Positions 19,901 through 28,776 are shown, counted from the first letter of the stretch. The stretch is 64,000 nt of DNA from Caulobacter endophyticus (GCF_029543245.1 NZ_JARQWV010000004.1:124001-188000); one strand, 5' to 3'. Program-made: numbers and translations. The notes: a model not told the origin generated them from the sequence alone.

Positions 19901-20144
19901 CGCGGTCGTGGGCTCGATCTCCACCGACTGGACGATCGAGGACGACGGCGTCTTTCGGTTGAAAGTCCAGGTCCCGGCCAACACCCGCGCCCTGGTGGTG
20001 CTGCCCGTCCGCGACCAGGGGCTGGTCACCGAAGGGGGCCGACCGCTTTCGGCGCTGAAGGCGTTGCAGACCCTCGAGCCCGATGGCCTCACCGTCCGGA
20101 TCGGCTCGGGCGACTATGACTTCCGCGCCCGCAGACAAGGATGA
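16932..20144 (+). CDS. Alpha-L-rhamnosidase, GH78
   Basis: The 1070-residue product starts at TTG 16932, since no other in-frame start follows the upstream TGA before the signal. It carries a Tat-type signal (TRRGLLQAGAAGLLVSAAAG). N-terminal beta-sandwich domains are followed by the (alpha/alpha)6 catalytic domain. The GH78 signatures are visible: TDCPQRDERMGWLGDA near residue 650 with the acid, and TTTWERWN near 925 with the second Glu. A C-terminal beta-domain completes it. The enzyme removes terminal alpha-L-rhamnose from rhamnogalacturonan fragments in the periplasm. Its stop overlaps the next start (ATGA), giving translational coupling. Confidence 0.93.
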   Translation: MARRPTPTRRGLLQAGAAGLLVSAAAGPSSAAEHELRVVAPKAAGQVNPLGVGDARVRLSWRLEAQRRGVTQSAYRVEAASSLEDLNAGRADLWDSGRVESDRTFDISYDGARLPSRTRAWWRVTVWDERGASAASPVAFWETGLLAPADWSATWVAAETRLDRDDRLAGLTWIAGPEADAGASRDFRLSFALDAPAWVDLIFTATARTQPFIDGRALPVLTPLDWLPPAVTHTVELAQGRHVLGLRLGQAVAKPAFLKGKAGCAMLVRIRYCDGRIVRVDDASARFTTNAEGDWTQAGFDDGAWTPAVRVDKTPSAFASNGGALLRRDFPINAPIAQARLYVTALGVHETRINGRPIDDAVLAPEWTHSAKRCLYRVHDVTSLLRQGENTIAAMVGDGWYGSRILATGRFSFGEAPLRYLAQLEIRYADGRLQSLGSDETWQVGRSPITYCDIYGGEDYDARLEQAGWDAPGFRAGASWTRAQAAPFGPERLEAMISPPIRRTAILGPQSITERGGAYIVDFGQNFAGWARLKVKGSAGQLVTLRFAEVLDQDGRVDQSNLRTARAADVYVLKGAAQGETYEPRFTYHGFRYVEISGLTAPPTVDDIAGVVIQSDLEETGALRIDNRLIMRMWANNLWSQRSNFTGVPTDCPQRDERMGWLGDANVFWDAGAFNMDVAGFTRRWMGDIRASQTAEGVIPEISPTTWGASGARGATPGWADAGVILPWTVWRRFGDTAIIQENWDLMTRYMAFVRRINPSLVWTQRRGSDYGDWLAFDAKQPGDPTTPKDLVATAMWKRSADAMAQMAKALGRNEEALAYAGLAADIRSAFIQAFVSPDGQIGNGSQTSYILALAFDLVPTERRAAAAARLKADIDRRGHLTTGFLGTPFSLDVLANAGYGAVIYDLLLRTAYPSWGYMAARGATTTWERWNSDVGDVSMNSFNHYALGAINGFVYRRIAGLEPLEPGFSSFRVAPILDPRVRRGGGRYDAVVGSISTDWTIEDDGVFRLKVQVPANTRALVVLPVRDQGLVTEGGRPLSALKALQTLEPDGLTVRIGSGDYDFRARRQG

Positions 20145-22006
20145 CCCTCTTGCTTCGCAACCTCCTGCTCGCCGGCGCGGCCCTGGCCCTGCTCGCTGCT
20201 CCCGCTCTTGCCCAGGACAGCCTAGCGCCCGCCGGGCGCTGGACCGCGCCGCGCTCGGGCGCGGCGTCGACCCCGCCGATGGGCTGGAACGCCTGGAACG
20301 CCTTTCGCACCGAGGTCGACGAGGACAAGGTGATGGGCTCGGCCCAGGCTCTGGTCGACACCGGCCTTTCCAAGCTGGGCTATGTTTATGTGAACCTGGA
20401 CGACGGCTGGTGGCTGAAACGGCGCCAGGCCGACGGCCGCCTTGTGATCCGAACGGCGCTTTTTCCTAGCGCGGCCGCGCCGGGCGGAGAGACCAGCTTC
20501 AAGCCGTTCGTCGACCGGCTGCACGCCATGGGCCTGAAGGCTGGTCTCTACACCGACGTCGGCCGCAACGCCTGCTCCCAGGCCTGGGACCTGAAGTCCC
20601 CGAACCTGCCCGTCGGCACCGCGCTGGAGCGCGAGGTGGGCCTGGAGGGCCATCTTGAACAGGACATCGGCCTGTTCTTTTCAGAGTGGGGGTTCGACTA
20701 CCTGAAGGTCGACGCCTGCGGCTTGGCCGAGTACGGCCCCCAAGCCCCGCTGGTTTCCAAACTCGGCTATCGGCCACGGCCGGTGCTGATCCCGCGAAAG
20801 ACGCCGCAGCAGGATCGCTCGGGCGAGATCGAGCAGCTGTACCGGCAGGTCGCCGCCGCCATCGGCAAGGCTAGCCCCGACGGCGACCATGTCTTTTCGA
20901 TCTGCACCTGGGGACGCGGCGATGTACGGGCCTGGGGCGGCCAGGTCGGCAACCTCTGGCGCACCAGTCCCGACATCAACGGCAAGTGGCCCGCGATGCT
21001 GCGCTCGTTCGACAGCGTGGCCACCCGCGCGCTCTACGCCCGTCCCGGCGCCTGGAACGACCCTGACATGCTGTTCGTCGGCGGCGGCGAGTTCGACCAG
21101 AACCACCTGACCGAGGCGCGCAGCCACTTCTCCCTCTGGGCCATGTCCAGCGCCCCCCTGCTTATCGGCTATGATCTGCGCGGCGCGCCCAAGGCGCTGC
21201 TGGATATCTGGGGCAACGCCGACCTGGTGGCGGTCAATCAGGACCCGCTGGGCAACCAGGCCGTGCTCGTCCACCATGAAGGCGACGTGCAGGTTCTGCT
21301 CAAAACGCTGAGCGGCGGTCGCAAGGTCGTGGCGCTGTTTAATCGCAGCGCCGAGCCGGCCGCCGTGACCCTCACCGCCGAGCAATTGAAGCTCTCGCCC
21401 GACGCCCCGGTCGCCTTGCGCGATCTGTGGACCAAGACCAGCGCCCAGGGCTTTACCGGCCAGGCGAGCTTCGATCTGGCCCCGCACGAGACCAAGGTCT
21501 TCGAGGTCGCCGGCGCGCCGCTCGTCAAGGACGGGGTTCTGCTCTCGGAAATCCCGGCCCGCATCCATGTCGCCCAGGAGAGCTTCTGGCCAGCGCCCGA
21601 GGACGGCTTTGAGGGCCCTGCGGGCCCGGCGGGGCGCACCGGCGGCGCGCAGGCCGATTTCTCGCCCTATCGCACCGCCTTGAGCGTAGGCGGCCAAGTC
21701 TTCCTCCATGGCCTTGGCCTCCTGGCCAATTCGCGACTAGAGGTGCGCTCGGCGGGCGAATTCGCACGCTTCAGCGCCAGCGTCGGCGTCGACGACGCCT
21801 CGACCTCCCGCGCCGGGACCGTACGCTTTCTGGTCTATGGCGACGGCCGGCTGCTGGCCCAGAGCAAGCCCATGCGCGCGGGCGCCAAGCCCGCGCAGCT
21901 GACCGCCTCGATCAAGGGCGTGCAGGTCGTCGAGCTGGTCGCCAAGGCCAGCGATGGCGCTGCGCCTGCGGCCGCGACCTGGGGTCAGGCGAGGATGATC
22001 CGATGA
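20141..22006 (+). CDS. GH27 alpha-galactosidase with C-terminal NPCBM domain
   Basis: The 621-residue exported enzyme has a signal peptide (ALLAAPALAQ). The GH27 landmarks are PPMGWNAWN near residue 45, YVNLDDGWW, GLKAGLYTDVG, the nucleophile Asp in LKVDACG near 190, and the acid/base Asp in WNDPDML near 306. After VNQDPLG and a small beta-domain, a C-terminal NPCBM-type carbohydrate-binding module occupies about residues 500-620. It should release alpha-galactose, or beta-L-arabinopyranose as some family members do, from pectin side chains. It is coupled to its neighbours by ATGA overlaps on both sides. Confidence 0.93.
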   Translation: MTLLLRNLLLAGAALALLAAPALAQDSLAPAGRWTAPRSGAASTPPMGWNAWNAFRTEVDEDKVMGSAQALVDTGLSKLGYVYVNLDDGWWLKRRQADGRLVIRTALFPSAAAPGGETSFKPFVDRLHAMGLKAGLYTDVGRNACSQAWDLKSPNLPVGTALEREVGLEGHLEQDIGLFFSEWGFDYLKVDACGLAEYGPQAPLVSKLGYRPRPVLIPRKTPQQDRSGEIEQLYRQVAAAIGKASPDGDHVFSICTWGRGDVRAWGGQVGNLWRTSPDINGKWPAMLRSFDSVATRALYARPGAWNDPDMLFVGGGEFDQNHLTEARSHFSLWAMSSAPLLIGYDLRGAPKALLDIWGNADLVAVNQDPLGNQAVLVHHEGDVQVLLKTLSGGRKVVALFNRSAEPAAVTLTAEQLKLSPDAPVALRDLWTKTSAQGFTGQASFDLAPHETKVFEVAGAPLVKDGVLLSEIPARIHVAQESFWPAPEDGFEGPAGPAGRTGGAQADFSPYRTALSVGGQVFLHGLGLLANSRLEVRSAGEFARFSASVGVDDASTSRAGTVRFLVYGDGRLLAQSKPMRAGAKPAQLTASIKGVQVVELVAKASDGAAPAAATWGQARMIR

Positions 22007-23295
22007 GCCGGCTGGGCCGACGCGACGTCGTTGGGGCGATCGCCGCCGCCGCGGCTTCCATCGCGCCGCGGGCGCTGGCTGCTCGGCCAAGCCGGCCCAG
22101 AGTCCTGATCACGGCGTTTGGCGCCCGCGCCGACGGGGTCACGATCAACACGCGCGCCATCCAGGCGGCGATCGACAGCGCCGCGCAGGGCGGCGGCGTC
22201 GTGGTGGTCTCGGCCGGCGTCTTCGTCAGCGGAGCGCTTTTTCTAAGGCCGCGCGTTGATCTGCATCTCGAAGACGGCGCCGTCCTGCGCTGCACCACGA
22301 AGATGGAGCATTTCCCGGCTCAGCGCACACGGATCGAGGGTCATTTCGAGGCCGCCTTCACCCCGGCCCTGATCAACGCCAAGGGCTGTGACGGCCTGCG
22401 CATCACCGGCAAGGGCGTGCTGGACGGCGCCGGCCGCGAAATCTGGGAGCGGTTCTGGGCCCTGCGCAACGCCGCGCCCGATCCGGCCAACTTTCCAAAC
22501 CTTGGCCTGCCCCGCGCGCGCCTGGCGCTAATCGAGGACAGCCGCCGGGTGACGATCGAGGACGTCGCCTTCAAGGACTCGCAGTTTTGGAACCTGCATC
22601 TTTATCGTTGCCGCGACGTGGTGGTCCGCAGGGCGCGCTTCACAGTGCCCGACGACTATAAACAGGCGCCGAGCAGCGATGGCATCGATATCGACAGCTC
22701 CCAGCGCGTGATCATCGAGGACTGCTACTTTTCGGTGACCGACGATTGCATAGCCGCCAAGGGCTCCAAAGGTCCCTTCGCGCTAGAAGACCGCGAGAGC
22801 CCGCCGGTCGAGCACATCCGGGTGCGCCGCTGCCACTTTCGTCGCGGGCATCAGGCGCTGGCCTGCGGTAGCGAGGCCACCATCGTGCGCGACGTCCTGG
22901 TCGAGGACTGCAAGGTCACCGGGCCGATCAATGTGCTGATGCTGAAACTTCGCCCCGACACGCCCCAGGTCTACGAGAACATCCGCCTGAGCAACATCAC
23001 CCTCGACAGCGATGGCGGCACGATCCTGGCGATCGGACCCTGGTCCCAGTACAAAGACCTCAAGGGCGCGCCCCCGCCCCTCTCACATGTCCGCGGCGTA
23101 GTCCTGGAAGGTTTCCGGGGCCGGTTCGGCGCCTTTGGCCATGTCCGCCCCAATCGCGGCCAAACCACCATCGCCCCTGTCCAGATCAAGGACTTCGACC
23201 TGCGGCTGGCGCGCTCGCGTCTGGCCTTCGCCGATGTCCCCGCCCCCGTCTTCGACAAGGTGACGATCAATGGCCAGGCCGTCGCGGCGCCATGA
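22003..23295 (+). CDS. GH28 polygalacturonase / rhamnogalacturonan hydrolase-like protein
   Basis: The 430-residue product has a Tat-like signal (GRRDVVGAIAAAAAS) and a right-handed beta-helix of the pectate-type fold. The GH28 catalytic aspartates are present in SSDGIDID (near residue 226) and TDDCIAAKG (near 245), and the His in GHQALACGSE (near 282). The usual GHG is GHQ and the usual RIK region reads LKLRPDT, so specificity probably differs from simple polygalacturonases. It would act on galacturonic acid linkages in rhamnogalacturonan. It shares ATGA overlaps with the GH27 gene and possibly with the next gene. Confidence 0.9.
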   Translation: MSRLGRRDVVGAIAAAAASIAPRALAARPSRPRVLITAFGARADGVTINTRAIQAAIDSAAQGGGVVVVSAGVFVSGALFLRPRVDLHLEDGAVLRCTTKMEHFPAQRTRIEGHFEAAFTPALINAKGCDGLRITGKGVLDGAGREIWERFWALRNAAPDPANFPNLGLPRARLALIEDSRRVTIEDVAFKDSQFWNLHLYRCRDVVVRRARFTVPDDYKQAPSSDGIDIDSSQRVIIEDCYFSVTDDCIAAKGSKGPFALEDRESPPVEHIRVRRCHFRRGHQALACGSEATIVRDVLVEDCKVTGPINVLMLKLRPDTPQVYENIRLSNITLDSDGGTILAIGPWSQYKDLKGAPPPLSHVRGVVLEGFRGRFGAFGHVRPNRGQTTIAPVQIKDFDLRLARSRLAFADVPAPVFDKVTINGQAVAAP

Positions 23296-23342
23296 TCCCC
23301 GACAAAGCCACGGCGGCTAAGGCCGCATCAAAGGAATGCCTC

Positions 23343-24833
23343 ATGCCCGCCTATTCCCAACACCTGGCCAGCCGGCGTCCTCATCTCTGCAGAGGCCTGG
23401 CGGCGGGCCTGCTCTTTACCGCAGCGCTGGTCGCGCCGCGCCTTGCGGCAGCCGAGGTGGTGCTTCCGCATATCCTTTCCGACCACATGGTCGTCCAAGC
23501 CGGAAAGCCGCTGGTGATCTGGGGCAAGGCCGATCCGGGCGAGCGCATCCTCATCGAGATCGCCGGACACAAGGCCCGCGTCGCGGCCGGCGCCGACGGA
23601 CGCTGGCGCGCGACCTTGAAGCCGCTGACCGCCGGAGCCTCGCCCCTGACCCTCAAGGTGAAGGGCTCCGCCAACACGCTCGAGGTCAAGGACGTGCTCG
23701 TGGGCGAGACCTGGCTGGCGTCGGGCCAGTCCAACATGCGCATGGGCCTGACCGAGACGGGAAAGCAGCCGGTGTTCGGCGCCGAGGACGTCTACGCCCT
23801 GCCCGCTCGCCCGCAGATCCGCCTATTCAAGGTCGCCCGCCAGAAGGCGTCCGCGCCGGCCGAGGACCTGGAGGGCCGCTGGGAGATCTGCGACAGCCAA
23901 GCCCTCAAGAACAGCCAATTCTCCGCGGCGGCCTATTTCTTCGGCCGGCGGCTGCAAGACGAGTTGAAGACACCGGTGGGCCTGATCGACTCCACCTGGG
24001 GCGGCACCCGGATCGAGGTCTGGACGCCGCCGGCGGCCTACGCCCCCTTCCCCGCCCTTGAGCGCTTCGCCAAAGCCGCGCCCGGCGCCAAGGTCGACGG
24101 CTCGCCGCTGGCGGGACAATACAACGCCATGATCGCGCCCTTGACCCCTTACCGCCTTGCGGGGGTCATCTGGTATCAGGGCGAGTCCAATGTCACCGAG
24201 CCCCTGGCGCAGGCTGACTACGCCGACAAGATGCGCGCCCTCATCGGCGGCTGGCGCTCGGCCTTCGACCAGGACCTGCCGTTCTACTACGTGCAGATCG
24301 CTCCCCACCTCTACCACGTCGCACGATCGACCCAGGTCGCCTCCGCGCAGGCTGCCGCCGAGTTGCGAGAGGCCCAAGAGCAGGTCCTCGACACGCCCGG
24401 CACCGGCATGGTGATCACGACCGATCTGGTCGACGACCTCTTCGACATCCACCCGCGCAACAAGCGCGATATTGGCGAGCGCCTCGCCAACATCGCGCTG
24501 ACCCGCACCTATGGACGGGCTGGCCTGGGCCACGGAGGCCCACGCTTCAAGTCGCTGACCATCGAGGGCGACCGGGCGGTGCTCTCGTTCGAGGACCTGG
24601 GCGGAGGTCTCAAATCATCGGACGGCAAGCCGCTTAGCTGGTTTGCCCTCGCCGGCGCGGACGGCGTGTTCCACGCCGGCCAGGCGGTCATCGAGGCCGA
24701 CAAGGTGATCGTCACCAGCTCCCAGGTGAGCGCCCCGGTTCAGGTGCGCTTTGGCTGGGACGAGGCCGCACGACCCAACCTCGTCAGCCAGCAGGGCCTT
24801 CCGGCCTGGCCGTTTAGGACAGCCCGTCCTTGA
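23343..24833 (+). CDS. Sialate O-acetylesterase (SASA) family esterase
   Basis: Start 23343 is favoured because AAGGA stands seven bases upstream and the signal peptide (LFTAALVAPRLAAA) is then normally placed. ATG 23292, overlapping the GH28 stop, would add 17 residues. The 496-residue enzyme has an N-terminal Ig-like domain and an SGNH esterase with GQSNM near residue 128, WYQGESN near 276 and the catalytic Asp/His in DIHPRNK near 370. In pectin loci such enzymes remove acetyl groups from polysaccharide side chains, so the sialate name is only a family label. Confidence 0.91.
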   Translation: MPAYSQHLASRRPHLCRGLAAGLLFTAALVAPRLAAAEVVLPHILSDHMVVQAGKPLVIWGKADPGERILIEIAGHKARVAAGADGRWRATLKPLTAGASPLTLKVKGSANTLEVKDVLVGETWLASGQSNMRMGLTETGKQPVFGAEDVYALPARPQIRLFKVARQKASAPAEDLEGRWEICDSQALKNSQFSAAAYFFGRRLQDELKTPVGLIDSTWGGTRIEVWTPPAAYAPFPALERFAKAAPGAKVDGSPLAGQYNAMIAPLTPYRLAGVIWYQGESNVTEPLAQADYADKMRALIGGWRSAFDQDLPFYYVQIAPHLYHVARSTQVASAQAAAELREAQEQVLDTPGTGMVITTDLVDDLFDIHPRNKRDIGERLANIALTRTYGRAGLGHGGPRFKSLTIEGDRAVLSFEDLGGGLKSSDGKPLSWFALAGADGVFHAGQAVIEADKVIVTSSQVSAPVQVRFGWDEAARPNLVSQQGLPAWPFRTARP

Positions 24834-24937
24834 GGCGTCGCCGAAAGCGCAACTCTGGACTGACAGGCCGAGGCCGCTGGCAGCGCTGCGCCAGAAGCCG
24901 GCATTGGCTCAACTCCAGAAAGGCGACATTCCGGCGG

Positions 24938-26404
24938 TTACGACCCAATGAGATACTGCGTCGCCGCCAACATCTGCGGGTCGCGGCCCGTGGCGATGTC
25001 CCTTGCCGTCGTGGCCACGGCAATGTCTGGCGCAATCGCGGCGTCCGGCTGCGGTGTCGCGGGGAAGCTGGCGATCAGCGGCAGGTCGACCTCCAGCCGC
25101 GAGGCCGGCAGCTGTAGGAAGAAAAAGGCCCCGCCGTTGATACCGCGCCGGTTGCCGCCGGTGGTTTGGCCGACCAGCGTCGCCAGACCATTGTCCTTGC
25201 AGGTCTGGCCGAAGCCGAAGGTGGCCGAGCTGTTGGAGGCGTCGCACAGCACCGCCACCCGCCCCTCGAACCGCCGCCCTTCGGGCCGGATCACGTTGCC
25301 CCCACTGTCGTCGTCATAGTGGGTCAGCCGATAGAAGCCCGGGCGCTCCTGTGAGGCGACGGCCGCCTCGCCCCAGTCCAGGAATCTGCGGTCCCAGGTC
25401 TTGAGGTAGGGCCGCAAGCCCTCGGGCGCGGTGCGATAGCGGGTCCAGCGTTGGTCGCGCGACAGCGCTAGGTCGCGATCGATCAAGCGGCTGATGACCA
25501 CATTTCCGCAGTCAATGCCGCCCTCATTGCCGCGCAGGTCGACGATGAGACCCCGCGCGCCGTCGCCCGTCAGGTCGTCCATCACCCCGCCCAGCCAGGC
25601 GCGCCAGTCGAAGTTGGAATCGTAAAGCGCCCAGCCGGGCATGGTCAGGCGATGCACGCCGTCCGCGCCCTTGCTCAGCGTCCAGGGATTGGAGTCCTTG
25701 GCGACCTCGACTGAGGCCGAGAAGCCGGCCCGGCGATCGGCCAAGGTCAACAGCGGCGCGCGAACGACATGGCCGCCAGCTAGGGTGAAGACGGCTTGGT
25801 CCTTCAGCGGCAGCACCAGCGGCAAATGGATGTCGAAGGTCTCGTAGCGGTCCTCGCCGCGCGCCTCCATCAGGCTTATCCGCTTGGCCAGGTTGGAGCC
25901 GTCGGCCCGGGCCAGGGGCGTGAGGCGCACCAGCAGGTCCCTCGTCATCACGCCGTCGATCGCGGTGATCACGGTCCCCCGCGGGAACAGACCCGCGCGG
26001 CTGTCGTCGCGGATGACGACCATCCGCCCATCGATCCAGCGGAACAGGAATGGGACCAGCGAGCGGTCCGGATAGATCCGCGCCACTGTAGCATCACTGC
26101 TGTTGTAGGGACTGGGATAGGTGTGGCCGCACTTCAGCGAGGCCGTGACCCGGGTCAGCGCCAGGAAGCGGTCGCGGAACGATCCTGGCGCGGTCCAGGC
26201 GCGCGCCAGGCTGTTCAGCCGCGCCGTAATTTCCTCCGGCGTGCTGTAGCGGTAGACGCCTGGATGCATGGTCTCCCACGCCTGGCGTAGGATGGCGACA
26301 TCACCGCTCCAGTCGTCGGTGACGGTCTCCGCCCGGCCATACGTGGTGGCGCAAAGGGCCAAACCGCCGGAAAGTTGCAGCAGGCGACGACGGCTTAAGG
26401 ACAT
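24938..26404 (-). CDS. S41 family peptidase, Tat-exported
   Basis: The 488-residue protein begins with a Tat signal (SRRRLLQLSGGLALCA). It has an N-terminal helical domain, a PDZ-like stretch (FPRGTVITAIDGV near residue 145) and a C-terminal tail-specific-protease fold with LIVDLRGNEGG near 290. VLCDASNSSATFGF near 385 carries the probable nucleophile Ser, and GQTTGGNRRG follows. It likely cleaves peptides in the periplasm; the substrate is unknown. It lies 40 bp downstream of a membrane AraC-type regulator on the same strand and is probably cotranscribed. A weak hairpin at the end of the convergent esterase gene separates the two operons. Confidence 0.9.
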   Translation of the reverse strand: MSLSRRRLLQLSGGLALCATTYGRAETVTDDWSGDVAILRQAWETMHPGVYRYSTPEEITARLNSLARAWTAPGSFRDRFLALTRVTASLKCGHTYPSPYNSSDATVARIYPDRSLVPFLFRWIDGRMVVIRDDSRAGLFPRGTVITAIDGVMTRDLLVRLTPLARADGSNLAKRISLMEARGEDRYETFDIHLPLVLPLKDQAVFTLAGGHVVRAPLLTLADRRAGFSASVEVAKDSNPWTLSKGADGVHRLTMPGWALYDSNFDWRAWLGGVMDDLTGDGARGLIVDLRGNEGGIDCGNVVISRLIDRDLALSRDQRWTRYRTAPEGLRPYLKTWDRRFLDWGEAAVASQERPGFYRLTHYDDDSGGNVIRPEGRRFEGRVAVLCDASNSSATFGFGQTCKDNGLATLVGQTTGGNRRGINGGAFFFLQLPASRLEVDLPLIASFPATPQPDAAIAPDIAVATTARDIATGRDPQMLAATQYLIGS

Positions 26405-26444
26405 GGACGGCTCCTCACGAAAGAGGCCCAGCCCATGCGACGCT

Positions 26445-27623
26445 TCACAGCGCGGCTCGCCTCATTTCCGTGTCGGCGCGCGGAAAAGCAGGATCTGAGA
26501 CCCGGCGACGAAACTGCGAGGGCGAGACTCCAAACCGGGCCTTGAAGGCGCGGTTGAAGCTGGCCTTGGACGCAAAGCCCATGTCGAACGCCAGGCCCAG
26601 CAGGTCGCCGTCGGCGCCGGCTTCCAGAGCCCGAGCCACGCCCTCGGCCCGCAGCCCGTTCACGAAGTTGGAGAAGTTGATCCCCAGGCCCAGATTAATA
26701 GCGCGGGACAAGCGGCCGCTATTGACGCCCAAAAGCCGAGACAGCCGCGCCAGAGACAGCTCGGGCTCGCGCCACCAGCCTGCCTGCCGGGTCCGCTCGG
26801 CGAATTGCTCGGCGATGGTCGACCAGTCTGGCGCCCGCGCAGGCTGCGGTGCGATGGATAGTGGTTCAAGTAGCGCCGGTTCGAGCTCGGCGATCAGCGG
26901 CATGGGAAGCGCGGCCTGCCGCCAGCCTGCCACGCCCAGATAGACGCCGACCACGGCCAGGGCCAGATACATCCCGGTCTCCTGGAAGAAGTCGATACCG
27001 CCGACGACCAAGGCCCAGAGCCAGAAACCGGCCTCGGCGGCTAGGCCCGCCAGGAGCACGGCCAGGACCCGGCCCAGCCAGCGGGCGGAGAAACGGTCGT
27101 CGTCGCTTCGGTGGTCGGCCAGTTTCATGCGTTGCCGCTTCAGAACCCGGCCTATTGCGTAGGCGTAGGCCGCCAGGCTCACCAGGCCCAGCACGTCAAA
27201 CATCGGGGCGATCCAGGCGCGATGGCCGCCCGTGTACCACGACCACTTGGCGTCTCCTGGGATCATGAAGCAGAGGATGAAGTAGGCGAACTGGACAACG
27301 CCGGGGAGCAGATGACCGCGTATCCGGCTCGGCGACGTTCCGTCCGCTAGAGCGTGGGCATAGCCGTAGAGCAGCGGACCAAACGCCAGGGGGACGGCGA
27401 AGGGGGCGAAGGTGAGCCATCGAAAACGGTCATAGGCGCCCGCGAAGCCGATCGCGTACGGCGTCAGCATTCCCGCGATCACTATGAGCGCGGCCGCTAG
27501 GAAGCGGTTTGCTACCTGGTTCCGGGCGCTGCGCGCCAACGCGACCGCCAGCAGAAGGCACTGCAGGATCGCGACGCACAGCAACGCCGTCCTCCATCCG
27601 AAATAGGGGCGCCAGTCCATCAT
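26445..27623 (-). CDS. Membrane-embedded AraC-type transcriptional regulator
   Basis: The 392-residue protein has about seven hydrophobic helices in residues 10-240 and a C-terminal AraC/XylS DNA-binding domain (about 290-385: LSLARLSRLLGVNSGRLSRA, LLGLAFDMGFASKASFNRAF, FGVSPSQFRR). Regulators of this plan sense a signal in or near the membrane and act on DNA at the inner face. Initiation may be at the first or second Met (27623 or 27620). It stands directly upstream of the S41 peptidase gene, a plausible target. Confidence 0.9.
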   Translation of the reverse strand: MMDWRPYFGWRTALLCVAILQCLLLAVALARSARNQVANRFLAAALIVIAGMLTPYAIGFAGAYDRFRWLTFAPFAVPLAFGPLLYGYAHALADGTSPSRIRGHLLPGVVQFAYFILCFMIPGDAKWSWYTGGHRAWIAPMFDVLGLVSLAAYAYAIGRVLKRQRMKLADHRSDDDRFSARWLGRVLAVLLAGLAAEAGFWLWALVVGGIDFFQETGMYLALAVVGVYLGVAGWRQAALPMPLIAELEPALLEPLSIAPQPARAPDWSTIAEQFAERTRQAGWWREPELSLARLSRLLGVNSGRLSRAINLGLGINFSNFVNGLRAEGVARALEAGADGDLLGLAFDMGFASKASFNRAFKARFGVSPSQFRRRVSDPAFPRADTEMRRAAL

Positions 27624-27814
27624 GGCCTGAAGCTATGCGCTACGGCGGGTTGTAGGAAGATAGGCGAGGCAGCGCCACATGCAGACGTTGGCGTGCCCCC
27701 TGACATGACGTTCGGCACCGTCGTATAGACCGGCGCAGCTGTTACGCTCACGCGACGCCGCCTTGCGAGCGTCCACAATATCCCATAAAATGAGGACAAA
27801 TGGAGGATTGCCGC

Positions 27815-28081
27815 GTGGCCGCAACCATCACCCTCAACGTTCGCGTCAGCGGAGCACTCAGCGAGTTCGTGACTGCCCAGGTGAGCGAGGGCGGATCCTA
27901 CGAGAACGTCAGCGAGTATGTTCGCGATCTTATCCGTCGCGATAAAAACGAAGCTGAGGCAGCGGCTTTTGCGCGGCTGAAAGCCGAACTCGCCAGCGCC
28001 TTCGGCGCGCCCGACGAGAGCTATGAGACCTTGGATGCCGAAACCGTCATCCGTCGCGGTCAGGCCCGTTTCAGCGCGTGA
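27815..28081 (+). CDS. parD: ParD-like antitoxin
   Basis: GTG 27815 is chosen because GGAGG at 27803-27807 sits seven bases upstream, whereas the earlier ATG 27800 overlaps that ribosome site. The 88-residue protein has a ribbon-helix-helix N-terminus (ITLNVRVSGALSEFVTAQV, YENVSEYVRDLIRRD) and an acidic, flexible C-terminus that would wrap the toxin. It overlaps the parE start by GTGA. It should neutralise ParE and repress its own operon. Confidence 0.93.
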   Translation: MAATITLNVRVSGALSEFVTAQVSEGGSYENVSEYVRDLIRRDKNEAEAAAFARLKAELASAFGAPDESYETLDAETVIRRGQARFSA

Positions 28082-28392
28082 CCACCTTTCGTGTCCAAGC
28101 CAAGGCTGGCCATCGGCTGGACGAAATCTATCGGTACGCGCGTGAGACCTGGGGTGAAGCGCAAGCCGAACGCTACATCCGCGGCCTGTTTGAACGCTTC
28201 CAGGCGATCGTTGATCGTCGGACGGCATGGCGGCCAGTCCCCGCCGAGTTCGGTGTGGATGGCTACGTTTGCCGCCACGAAGCCCATTTCATCTATTGGA
28301 AGATACTGACGAACGGCGAGGTGGGGATCGTCACGGTGCTGCACCAACGCATGCATCAGCTCGAGCGCTTTCGCGACGACACCTTCCAATAG
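28078..28392 (+). CDS. parE: ParE/RelE-family toxin
   Basis: The 104-residue basic protein has the ParE fold signatures: F.V..KAGHRLDEIYRYARETWG, ERFQAIVDRR, the central VDGYVCRHEAHFIYWKI, and GIVTVLHQRMH near the end. ParE toxins poison DNA gyrase; this is known for the family and not demonstrated here. The GTG start overlaps the antitoxin stop, as is usual for type II pairs. Confidence 0.93.
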   Translation: MTTFRVQAKAGHRLDEIYRYARETWGEAQAERYIRGLFERFQAIVDRRTAWRPVPAEFGVDGYVCRHEAHFIYWKILTNGEVGIVTVLHQRMHQLERFRDDTFQ

Positions 28393-28776
28393 CGGAAGAT
28401 GTCGACTGGATTACGCCAGCATAATCGGGCGAGGAAGGCTATTAAAGGCAAAGCGCGCCGCGCGCACTCATAACGGCGGCTCTCCCCGCTTTTCCCTAAC
28501 TTCCCTTCGCAGCCGATCGGATGTCTGGCCGCGACGCGCCGACAACGGACTTTGACACGCCTCCGAGAACACGAGGCTCGTAGCAGAGAGTGCGCCAAGC
28601 GGCTTCCGCCGAGTTGGTTAAGCCTGCGGCTGGAGATCAATCTGCCCAGACATCTCCAGGGCGTCGTCAACCGCGATACCCCTCCAGGCTCCAGGCTGCA
28701 CCCGCACTGTCTCGCACCTCTTGGGGCGCCACACGATCGCGGGAAGAGACCCGACGCGCGCTGAGGAATGCAGGAG
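28393..28776. other. Intergenic region without identifiable content
   Basis: About 380 bp between the toxin gene and the HxlR gene. No frame has a ribosome site or recognisable product, and no clear palindrome or terminator was seen. Confidence 0.5.
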
